Assembly (NCBI GenBank): GCA_022750355.1
Contig: JAKIVW010000065.1
Span: forward strand, 518 to 9,737
Length of the DNA: 9,220 nt
Source: Thermoplasmata archaeon
GTDB taxonomy: Archaea > Thermoplasmatota > Thermoplasmata > Lutacidiplasmatales > UBA184
Direction of reading: 5' to 3'
Below the pieces are notes generated by a model, which was not told where the DNA came from, ran no database searches, and worked only from the letters and a program-made list of their open reading frames with translations. Positions 1-4,922 of the stretch are shown piece by piece; position 1 is the first letter of the stretch, and the number at the start of each line of letters is the position of its first letter. A program made the position numbers and the translations under genes.

Positions 1-589
1 TCACCGTGCGAGAGGTGGGCATGCAGGTGTATCGCTCGTGGGTCGGTCGACGGGCGTCGAGCACCAACCAGCCCCCGTCTCGCGCCAATCGGCGGTAGCG
101 AGTGGCGACCCGGCCCAGGGTGCGCCGCCGTTCGAGGGGTCCACGGGCACTCGCCCGCCGACCGACACGACGCAGCGCCTCCGTCGGGGTGAGGTCCAGG
201 AGGATGACCCGGTCGGGCACGACGGTCGCCCGAGGACCGAGTTCCTCGAGGCGTCGGAGAGCGACCCGACCGAGGGCACTACCTTGGTACGCGAGCGTCG
301 AATGGAGCGAGCGGTCGGTCACGACGAAGTCGGAGCGCTGTAAGTCCCGTTCGAGCGCCGGACGAGCGAGGAAACGATCGAGCGTGAAGTAGACGGCGCC
401 CGTCCAAGGGTCTCGAAGACTGGCCTCCTGGGCCAATCGTCCGAGGGTCGGGTCCACCGGTTCCCGGCGAAGGAGGACCGTGAGACCCCGGCGCCGCAGG
501 CGGGCGGCGAGGGAGCGAGCCAGGGTGGACTTGCCCGCTCCGTCGATCCCTTCGAGCGCGAGGAGGCGGCCCCGCCGTCGGGAGGTCAC
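1..589 (-). CDS. tmk: Thymidylate kinase (dTMP kinase), 3' end cut by window edge
   Basis: This enzyme phosphorylates dTMP to dTDP with ATP in the cytoplasm, for dTTP synthesis. My translation from GTG at 589 gives 196 residues with no stop before the window edge, close to the usual family length of about 200-210, so few residues should be missing. A perfect P-loop, GIDGAGKST, lies at residues 14-22, just after a short beta strand. It is followed by REP at 42-44, the typical thymidylate kinase acceptor-site segment, and by TDRSLHSTLAYQG at 91-103, the DR(x)...SxLAYQG signature. A LID-like arginine-rich stretch follows LDLTPTEALRR. The GTG start overlaps the TGA of the upstream TatD-type gene (GTGA, 586-589), so translation is probably coupled. 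The third residue of the DR(Y/H/F) triplet is Ser here, a mild variation. The family call is firm. Confidence 0.9.
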   Translation of the reverse strand, partial: MTSRRRGRLLALEGIDGAGKSTLARSLAARLRRRGLTVLLRREPVDPTLGRLAQEASLRDPWTGAVYFTLDRFLARPALERDLQRSDFVVTDRSLHSTLAYQGSALGRVALRRLEELGPRATVVPDRVILLDLTPTEALRRVGRRASARGPLERRRTLGRVATRYRRLARDGGWLVLDARRPTHERYTCMPTSRTV

Positions 590-1476
590 GCGGACCCCCT
601 CTTCGGAACTTCGGGGCGCCATCCGTACACCATTTCGAACGAGCGCACGAACGGGACCCACAAACGTTCGATGGCGTCCAGTCCCCGCTCCGCGATCGCC
701 GAGGCTCGACGCGGGATCGTCGCGAGGTCGAGCACCGCTCCCGGGCGAGCGGGGTCGTCCAGGAAGTCGGTTTCGAAGAACCATGGACCTTCCTGGTCGA
801 GCACGTCGTTCACCAGCTCCCTTCGGGCCAGATACGATGGCGTGACGCCTCCGCGATCGGCGTCCGGGACGTTCGTCCGGGCGAAGTGCTTGACCACCCG
901 GTGCGACGGGAGGCCCGCGCGTTGGGCTCGCGCGGCCAGCGACCGGTAACCCTCGCCGTCCAGGTCGGCGGAATGCACGACGGCCGGACAGTCCGCCTCC
1001 CGGGCCACCGAAAAAGCGTGGTCCAGGGCGCTCTCGCAGGCATGCCGGACCGGCTCTTCGACCGGAAAGTGGGGCAACCCGACCTCTCCCAGCGCGACGG
1101 CCCTTCCTTCGCGCACGAACCGACCGGCCAGGTCCAGCGCTTCGCGGTGGAGGGCCAACGCCGGTTCGAGGCCGATGAGCGGCGCGACATGGACGAGGTC
1201 GATCGGATACGGGGCCACGACGCAGCGCACCTCGACGCCCGTCTCCGTTCGGATCGACTCCGCGAGTCGGAACGTAGTATCGAACTGGTCCCGGTAGTCC
1301 TCGATCGTACGCGGGACAGTTCCGCGGTAATTCTGGGTCGCCAGAAGCAGGTGGGTCCCCCCCGCGGCGGCGAACCGGCGGGCGGCGCCGACCCCTTCCC
1401 CGCTGGGACTCAAGTGACAGTGGTGGTCGACCACGGGTAGATCGGTCGGAAGCGGCACGCGGGCCCCCCTCTCCAC
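586..1476 (-). CDS. TatD-family metal-dependent hydrolase
   Basis: The product is 296 residues, a TIM-barrel amidohydrolase-like protein of the TatD type; characterised relatives are metal-dependent DNases. All expected metal and active-site positions can be seen in order: HxH in DHHCHL (H19, H21), E131 in ALGEVGL, H168 in AVVHSADL, H197 in VVKHFAR, and D237 in FFETDFLDD. It is longer than E. coli TatD (about 260 residues), with extra sequence between H197 and D237 and a long C-terminal tail, as in divergent archaeal members. The GTG start at 1476 lies 8 bases after the TBP stop, without a strong ribosome site. The stop overlaps the start of thymidylate kinase. It therefore sits inside a TBP-hydrolase-kinase operon, which fits a role in DNA or nucleotide metabolism. 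The substrate is unknown: DNase is the family default, but it could be a different hydrolase. Confidence 0.85.
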   Translation of the reverse strand: MERGARVPLPTDLPVVDHHCHLSPSGEGVGAARRFAAAGGTHLLLATQNYRGTVPRTIEDYRDQFDTTFRLAESIRTETGVEVRCVVAPYPIDLVHVAPLIGLEPALALHREALDLAGRFVREGRAVALGEVGLPHFPVEEPVRHACESALDHAFSVAREADCPAVVHSADLDGEGYRSLAARAQRAGLPSHRVVKHFARTNVPDADRGGVTPSYLARRELVNDVLDQEGPWFFETDFLDDPARPGAVLDLATIPRRASAIAERGLDAIERLWVPFVRSFEMVYGWRPEVPKRGSA

Positions 1477-1484
1477 GAGCGGAG

Positions 1485-2033
1485 CTAGCGCAGGAGGCCG
1501 GCGCCCTGCAATTCCTTTCGGATGTTCTTGACCGCGACCTCTACGTCCCCCGGTTTTCGGGCGCCGGTGCAGACCAGCTTGCCGCTGCCGAACAGGAGTA
1601 CGACGACCTTAGGGACATCGATGCGACAGACCAGGCCGGGGAACTGCTCGGGCTCGTACTCGACCCGGTCCAAGCCGAGCGTCACCGCGATGGCATTGAG
1701 GTTGATCTGGCTCTCGAGGTCGGAGCTCGCGACGATGTTCTGCACCTCGATCTTCGGCTTGAGGGTGATCTTCTGACCCCCCTTCTTGATCTGGATCGCC
1801 ACGGCATGGATGGACTGCTCCACCTCGTTCATGCTCTTCGCCCCGGTGCAGACGACCTTGCCGGACCGGAACAGGAGGATCGCGGTCTTGGGTTGTTTGA
1901 GGCGATAGATGAGACCCGGGAACTGTTCGGGCTCGTACTCCGCGCCGTCCAAGCCCAGCGCGATCGATTGGAGGTCCAATTGGTCCCCGAGCGAGGTCGA
2001 CGCGACCACGTTCTCGATACGGATCTTGACCAA
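1485..2033 (-). CDS. tbp: TATA-box-binding protein (TBP)
   Basis: This is the general archaeal transcription factor that binds and bends the TATA box and recruits TFB and RNA polymerase. The 182-residue protein is two direct repeats of the TBP fold. Each carries EYEPEQFPGL (32-41 and 125-134) and a LLFxSGKxVCTGA strand (53-65 and 146-158). The four phenylalanines expected to wedge into DNA are present (F38, F55, F131, F148). Length is standard, and there is no acidic C-terminal tail of the kind some archaeal TBPs carry. The start is TTG at 2033, giving MVKIRIENVVAS, which matches the usual archaeal N-terminus; GGGGATC at 2037-2043 is a plausible ribosome site. The next in-frame upstream codons offer no better start. 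It has its own TATA box and is followed at 8 bases by the TatD-type gene. Confidence 0.97.
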   Translation of the reverse strand: MVKIRIENVVASTSLGDQLDLQSIALGLDGAEYEPEQFPGLIYRLKQPKTAILLFRSGKVVCTGAKSMNEVEQSIHAVAIQIKKGGQKITLKPKIEVQNIVASSDLESQINLNAIAVTLGLDRVEYEPEQFPGLVCRIDVPKVVVLLFGSGKLVCTGARKPGDVEVAVKNIRKELQGAGLLR

Positions 2034-2064
2034 CGAGATCCCCGGCGGTCGGACTATTTGGGGG

Positions 2065-2072
2065 TATATAAA
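2065..2072 (-). promoter_or_regulatory. TATA box of the TBP operon
   Basis: On the minus strand the bases read TTTATATA followed by CCCCC, the closest match to the archaeal TATA consensus in the window. It ends 32 bases before the TTG start, so transcription should begin around 2040-2046 with a leader of roughly 10 bases that includes the GGGGATC ribosome site. TBP would therefore act at its own promoter. The position is read from the sequence; the start site is inferred. Confidence 0.75.
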
Positions 2073-2079
2073 TCATGAT

Positions 2080-2140
2080 ATTTTCTTGGACAGGCATTCG
2101 TCCTTCCTGAGATTTTCTGTAGAAACACCCCTTGAAAATC
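2080..2140. promoter_or_regulatory. AT-rich island with inverted and repeated ATTTTC motifs upstream of TBP
   Basis: In an otherwise very GC-rich window this stretch is AT-rich. GATTTTC (2111-2117) and GAAAATC (2134-2140) form a perfect 7-bp inverted repeat with a 16-base spacer, so the arm centres are 23 bases apart, about two helical turns. ATTTTC recurs at 2080-2085, 32 bases from the next copy. Inside the first arm is a small palindrome, TTTCT-GT-AGAAA (2114-2125). The island lies just upstream of the TBP TATA box, where an activator or the basal machinery would bind. It could also simply be AT-rich promoter DNA with chance symmetry. Confidence 0.4.
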
Positions 2141-2151
2141 GTGCGGGCGGC

Positions 2152-2382
2152 CTATCGGAGCGGGGTCGCCTGGGAGTCCGTTCTCGGGGCCATGGGGAAG
2201 GTGGACCACCGATGACCGAGCGGACAGGTCGTGAACCGGCGGTTCCAGAACCGAATCGCGGGGAACGAAACCCCGGGAAAGTACTCGTACTCGAACGCGC
2301 GCCCGCACTTCGGGCACGTCCGTTCGCCGTACGGCCGGGCGAACGGCGGGTCCCGTCGGGGTCGAAGGTGGTGGGGATTCCG
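2152..2382 (-). CDS. Zinc-ribbon coding segment lacking a start codon (in frame after NUDIX stop)
   Basis: Directly after the NUDIX TAA (2383-2385), the same frame stays open for 76 codons to a TAG at 2152-2154. It contains a convincing zinc ribbon: TCPKCGRAFEYEYFPG (residues 22-37) then CPLGH at 53-57, giving CxxC and CxxxH ligand pairs, with aromatic-rich FPAIRFWNRR between. Its third codon positions are GC-rich, like real genes here. I see no ATG, GTG or TTG between the TAA and the first cysteine, nor any before the ribbon ends. Options: a separate small gene with a non-standard start; the C-terminal domain of a NUDIX fusion broken by a nonsense change or base error; or a frameshift joining another frame upstream. 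In the alternative frame the stretch just before the ribbon also looks coding-like (PTTFDPDGTR), which makes a local indel possible. Coding character is fairly clear; the gene model is unresolved. Confidence 0.5.
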   Translation of the reverse strand, partial: RNPHHLRPRRDPPFARPYGERTCPKCGRAFEYEYFPGVSFPAIRFWNRRFTTCPLGHRWSTFPMAPRTDSQATPLR

Positions 2383-3009
2383 TTACGGATGCGGCGGGGT
2401 GTGAGGGACGTAGGCGGGGCCGAACGTCTCGTCTTCGAGGGGCAGTTCGAAGAACTGGCGGAGCACCCGACGGGTGAAACCCCACAGGACATGCCCTTCA
2501 TGGACGGTGGCGTTGACCGGAATGATACCGACCGAGGTATCGCGCTCGACCTTGCGCGTCGTATCGAGCGCAGAACGGGGGAGCCAGAAGACGTGGGCGA
2601 CCTCGGCCGGGCTGAGAGGAGCGGGGGCACGGCCGAGGGAGCTCAAGCGAGCGGCGAACACCCCGACGTCGATCCCGAAGCGCCGGGCGGGGAGGGTCGA
2701 AACATAATGGAGCTCACTTTCCAGATCGCGCTGACCGAGCCCGACCTCTTCCTCCAACTCCCGAAGGGCGGTCTGGGCGAGGTTGCCGTCGACCTCCGAG
2801 ACGTGCCCTCCCGGGAGTGCGACCTGCCCCGAAGCGGGGTCGTCGGGGTCGGAAGCTCGTTCGATCAGGAGCACCTCGACCTCGGGTCGATTCTCTCGCA
2901 GGACGATCGTGACCGCGGCGCCCGCGGAGGAGGTGGGAGGTCGCTCGATCGAGAACCGGCGAAGGAGAGGGTCCCTGGACGGTGTGGGGGACGCGGTCGG
3001 CGGCGTCAC
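2383..3009 (-). CDS. NUDIX hydrolase, CoA-pyrophosphatase-like (NudL/UPF0035 type)
   Basis: NUDIX enzymes cleave nucleoside diphosphates linked to another group; this subtype cleaves CoA or acyl-CoA to phosphopantetheine and 3',5'-ADP. From GTG at 3009 the protein is 208 residues. The NUDIX box is GGHVSEVDG...TALRELEEEVGL (about 67-91), with R83-E84 and E87-E88 as metal ligands. It has the one-residue-longer loop and Asp in place of the first Glu, as often seen in the CoA group. Before it, LLIERA...SGQVALPGG resembles the UPF0035 signature LLTxRS...GxxxFPGG, but Asp replaces the Arg and there is a one-residue shift, so substrate assignment is tentative. A longer reading to 3219 is open but would run through the coiled-coil gene. 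The GTG overlaps that gene's TGA, which decides the start. An acyl-CoA operon lies on the other strand, so a CoA substrate would fit. Confidence 0.82.
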   Translation of the reverse strand: MTPPTASPTPSRDPLLRRFSIERPPTSSAGAAVTIVLRENRPEVEVLLIERASDPDDPASGQVALPGGHVSEVDGNLAQTALRELEEEVGLGQRDLESELHYVSTLPARRFGIDVGVFAARLSSLGRAPAPLSPAEVAHVFWLPRSALDTTRKVERDTSVGIIPVNATVHEGHVLWGFTRRVLRQFFELPLEDETFGPAYVPHTPPHP

Positions 3010-3182
3010 TTTTGCCAGTCGTACGAAACTTTCTCGCGGACGGTGTCGCGATCCTGCGAGTGACCGCCGCGGGGGGAGTTCTTCAACGTGTCCTCGAGTA
3101 CGGCCACCCGCGATAGGAGGTCGCGGACCTGCGCCTCCAGGGAGGCGATACGGGCGACCTGGACGGGGTCGGATCCGGTCAT
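3006..3182 (-). CDS. Small coiled-coil protein, 58 residues, unknown function
   Basis: ATG at 3182 opens a 58-residue frame ending in TGA at 3006-3008. Residues 12-33 form a clean heptad pattern with hydrophobic residues at I12, L15, V19, L22, V26, L29 and L33, spaced 3-4-3-4-3-4, so a parallel coiled coil or short zipper is expected. A polar linker (about 34-49) and a basic/aromatic tail, REKVSYDWQK, follow. The stop overlaps the NUDIX GTG in a GTGA junction, so the two are probably co-translated. A weak TATA-like GTTATC at 3207-3212 lies 25 bases before the ATG, the spacing seen at other leaderless genes here. Without transmembrane or enzymatic motifs, it may be an oligomerising partner of the NUDIX protein or of nucleic acid. 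I do not recognise a family. Confidence 0.72.
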   Translation of the reverse strand: MTGSDPVQVARIASLEAQVRDLLSRVAVLEDTLKNSPRGGHSQDRDTVREKVSYDWQK

Positions 3183-3206
3183 CGACTGCCGAAGTGCGGG
3201 ACCGCA

Positions 3207-3212
3207 GATAAC
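3207..3212 (-). promoter_or_regulatory. Weak TATA-like element for the coiled-coil/NUDIX genes
   Basis: Minus-strand GTTATC in an otherwise GC-only stretch ends 25 bases before the ATG at 3182, matching the TATA-to-ATG spacing of the stronger promoters in this window. The sequence is a poor TATA match, and the upstream hydrolase gene ends only 58 bases before the ATG, so read-through from that gene is equally possible. Confidence 0.35.
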
Positions 3213-3240
3213 CTCGCACGCCCCCCGAGTCCGACAGGGG

Positions 3241-4056
3241 TCACCCGGGCGACGGGTCGACGGGCCGTTCCGCGCGTTGCACGAGTCCCTGGATCGACTC
3301 GACCAGCTCCTTCGGACGCTCCGCAGGGATCATGTGCCCGGTTTGGACGAGGATCCGGATCTGCGCCCCGGAGATCGTCTGACGCAGGATGCGACCGTGG
3401 GAGGCGTCGACCACCGCATCGTCCATCGCTTGGACCATGAGCGTGGGCAGTTTGAGGGAGGCGATCCGGTTCTTCTCGTCGAACGTCGTCATGGCCTTGC
3501 CCCAGGCGCGGGCGGGCGCGTAATTTCGAACGAGGACCTCTTCTCGCAACAGATCGGCGACCTCGAGATGCGCTTCGATCCAATCCGGATAGTACAGGTC
3601 CTTGAGCCATCGGAGGGCGAAGGCGTCCGGGCCCTCCGTGTCGTAGGCACTCCACCATCGCTCCATGACCGCTTTTTGGTGAGCGTCGCAGTAGGCCGCA
3701 CCGCTCACGAGCGCGAGGCTCCGGGATCGGTCGGGGTGGTTGAGCGCCAGGCGGAGGGCGAGGAAGGCCCCCCCGCTGAATCCCACCCAGTGGACCGTGG
3801 GCAGGTCCAATCGGTCGAGGAGGGAGAGCACATCCGCTTCAAACTCATCGAACGACGCGGAGGACCCGGCGGGGAAGGGCGAGTCCCCGTGCCCTCGAAG
3901 GTCGGGGGCGACGACCCGCAGCCCCCCGGCGAGGTCCGGGATCACGGCGTTCCAGAGGAGTCGGTCCCCTCCCAGCCCGTGGAGAAGGACGACCGGCACC
4001 CCAGAACCCGTTTCGCGGTACGAGAGCTCGACCGGTTCCACCGAATCCGGGCCCAT
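3241..4056 (-). CDS. Alpha/beta-fold hydrolase
   Basis: The 271-residue cytoplasmic serine hydrolase has the classic layout. HGLGG at 26-30 forms the oxyanion segment, DLRGHGDS follows strand 4, GFSGG at 92-96 is the nucleophile elbow (S94), QAMDDAVV holds the acid (D212 or D213), and TGHM gives the catalytic H241. A cap domain of about 100 residues, rich in Trp and Tyr, lies between S94 and the acid. The overall look is the esterase/lactonase branch (3-oxoadipate enol-lactonase-like), but substrate cannot be read from sequence. A GTG at 4101 would add 15 residues, but I prefer ATG at 4056: the added stretch is Gly-rich, lies over the promoter, and the TATA-like CTAATA ends 24 bases before the ATG. 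The gene is transcribed away from the ThiI-like gene and ends 58 bases before the coiled-coil gene. Confidence 0.88.
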   Translation of the reverse strand: MGPDSVEPVELSYRETGSGVPVVLLHGLGGDRLLWNAVIPDLAGGLRVVAPDLRGHGDSPFPAGSSASFDEFEADVLSLLDRLDLPTVHWVGFSGGAFLALRLALNHPDRSRSLALVSGAAYCDAHQKAVMERWWSAYDTEGPDAFALRWLKDLYYPDWIEAHLEVADLLREEVLVRNYAPARAWGKAMTTFDEKNRIASLKLPTLMVQAMDDAVVDASHGRILRQTISGAQIRILVQTGHMIPAERPKELVESIQGLVQRAERPVDPSPG

Positions 4057-4079
4057 CGGTCCGCCGAATCCCCCACCCC

Positions 4080-4085
4080 TATTAG
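4080..4085 (-). promoter_or_regulatory. TATA-like box of the alpha/beta hydrolase gene
   Basis: The minus strand reads CTAATA followed by GGGG, nearly the same as CTAAATA-GGGG at the divergent gene's promoter. It ends 24 bases before the ATG at 4056, so the mRNA is probably leaderless. This spacing is the main reason for choosing the shorter start. Confidence 0.5.
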
Positions 4086-4106
4086 TTCCGTGGTCGTCCA
4101 CGGAAC
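4085..4106. promoter_or_regulatory. Perfect inverted repeat, candidate operator between divergent genes
   Basis: Arms GTTCCGTGG (4085-4093) and CCACGGAAC (4098-4106) are perfect complements separated by TCGT. The element touches the hydrolase TATA box and covers the position where TFB contacts the BRE, so a dimeric regulator bound here could block or assist initiation of the hydrolase gene, and possibly affect the ThiI-like gene whose TATA lies about 46 bases away. A nine-base perfect arm pair at a promoter is unlikely to be trivial. If transcribed it could also be a hairpin, but the predicted start sites lie outside it. Confidence 0.55.
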
Positions 4107-4148
4107 GGAGGGCCCCGCTCTCGCCGGGCGGAGTTGCCCTCGGGGGCC

Positions 4149-4162
4149 CCCCTAAATAGGGG
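4149..4162 (+). promoter_or_regulatory. Palindromic TATA region of the ThiI-like gene
   Basis: CCCCTA (4149-4154) and TAGGGG (4157-4162) flank AA, forming a palindrome centred on the TATA-like CTAAATA (4152-4158). The box ends 26 bases before the ATG at 4184, so the transcript should start at or within a few bases of the ATG. The symmetry suggests that TBP orientation depends on BRE context or that a regulator shares the site. Confidence 0.5.
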
Positions 4163-4183
4163 AGGGCGACTCTTCCGGCGGAT

Positions 4184-4810
4184 ATGTCGCGCGGAGTGAT
4201 GCTGATGAGCGGAGGGATCGACTCTCCGGTCGCGATGCACTACCTGTTGCGTCAGGGGCACGAACTTCTCGCGGTGCATCTGGACAATCGGCCATTCACG
4301 GACGACTCCCCTCTCTCCAAGGTCGTCGACCATCTGACGGTGCTCCGCGAGAGGTACCACCAGCCGATCCCGCTCTACGTCGTCCCCCACGGGTCCACGC
4401 AAGTGACCCTCATGCGGGAGACCGACCGACATGTCGGCTGCGTTCTCTGCCGCCGCTTCATGTGGCGCTCCGCCGAGCGGATCGCCCAGCGGGAAGGAGC
4501 GACGTTCCTGGTGACGGGGGAGGCGCTGGGTCAGGTCGCATCGCAGACCCTCTCCAACATGCGGAACGCGACCGCATCGGTGTCTCTCCCCATCATTCGG
4601 CCCTTGATCGGGTTCGACAAGTCGGAGATCGAGGCGGTCGCGAAATCGATCGGGACCTACGAGATCTCGACCCGCCCGGGGGTCTGCTGCCAAGCGGTCC
4701 CGGACAAGCCCGCCACCCGCTCGAACCTGGTGCAGATCCTGAAGGAAGAGGAGCGCATCGACGTCGAGCAGATCATCGACGATTGCGTCCGGAAGGCCGT
4801 CCTTCTCTAG
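4184..4810 (+). CDS. ThiI-type PP-loop tRNA sulfurtransferase domain, stand-alone
   Basis: ThiI adenylates U8 of tRNA and transfers sulfur to make 4-thiouridine. This 208-residue protein is only the PP-loop (AANH) catalytic part. SGGIDSPVA at 9-17 is the PP-loop, and GEALGQVASQTLSNM (112-126) is the ThiI hallmark. GCVLCRRFM at 85-93 supplies the CxxC pair (C86, C89) found in archaeal ThiI, and the GVCCQAVPDKPATRS segment (166-180) holds C168/C169, aligned with the catalytic cysteine before the SPT-like motif. The N-terminal ferredoxin-like and THUMP domains that bind tRNA are absent, as is a rhodanese domain. The ATG is right for the family, since the PP-loop strand begins at residue 3, and it sits 26 bases after the TATA-like box. 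It may need a separate THUMP protein, or may thiolate something else. Family certain, substrate less so. Confidence 0.85.
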   Translation: MSRGVMLMSGGIDSPVAMHYLLRQGHELLAVHLDNRPFTDDSPLSKVVDHLTVLRERYHQPIPLYVVPHGSTQVTLMRETDRHVGCVLCRRFMWRSAERIAQREGATFLVTGEALGQVASQTLSNMRNATASVSLPIIRPLIGFDKSEIEAVAKSIGTYEISTRPGVCCQAVPDKPATRSNLVQILKEEERIDVEQIIDDCVRKAVLL

Positions 4811-4834
4811 CCCGGCCTCCTCGCTCGAAGCTCC

Positions 4835-4851
4835 GGGGGTGTCGAACCCCC
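4835..4851 (+). other. Short hairpin after the ThiI-like gene
   Basis: GGGGGT (4835-4840) and ACCCCC (4846-4851) pair around GTCGA, 24 bases after the stop at 4810. No T-run follows, so it is not a standard archaeal terminator, which relies on T-stretches. It could stabilise the 3' end of the mRNA. The remaining bases to the next promoter hold nothing else I can name. Confidence 0.35.
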
Positions 4852-4891
4852 TCGACTCGATTCCTGGTCTCCCCCTGAATGCACCGTACCG

Positions 4892-4900
4892 TTTGATATA
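4892..4900 (+). promoter_or_regulatory. TATA-like box of the zinc-ribbon membrane protein gene
   Basis: TTTGATATA followed by GG ends 23 bases before the ATG at 4923, consistent with a leaderless or near-leaderless transcript. It is the best TATA match on the plus strand of the window. Confidence 0.6.
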
Positions 4901-4901
4901 G

Positions 4902-4917
4902 GCCGACCTGTGTCGGC
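4902..4917. promoter_or_regulatory. Inverted repeat between TATA box and predicted start site
   Basis: GCCGAC (4902-4907) and GTCGGC (4912-4917) are perfect complements separated by CTGT, placed directly after the TATA-like box and before the ATG at 4923. In archaea this is where repressors block polymerase loading. The six-base arms are short for a GC-rich region, so chance is a real alternative. Confidence 0.4.
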
Positions 4918-4922
4918 GGAGC

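Noticed and set aside
1909..3063. 384-codon plus-strand frame across TBP, the zinc ribbon and NUDIX
   Set aside because: It is the complement of three convincing minus-strand coding segments, has low-complexity composition, and crosses the TBP promoter island.
3010..3219. N-terminal extension of the NUDIX protein up to 3219
   Set aside because: The extension reads as Arg/Pro-rich filler and overlaps the coiled-coil gene in another frame; the GTG at 3009 in a GTGA overlap explains the start better.
4057..4101. Longer alpha/beta hydrolase start at GTG 4101
   Set aside because: It would lie upstream of the TATA-like box and inside the palindrome, and adds a Gly-rich stretch not typical of the fold.
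4108..4149. Further GC-only inverted repeats (GAGGGC/GCCCTC and GGGCCCC/GGGGCCC) in the divergent spacer
   Set aside because: Arms are short, overlapping and made only of G/C-rich bases, so chance is likely in this composition.
4826..4856. tRNA T-arm look-alike on the minus strand (GGGGG, TTCGACA loop, CCCCC)
   Set aside because: The stem and TTCGA loop fit a T-arm, but there is no matching acceptor half and no anticodon or D arm on the upstream side.
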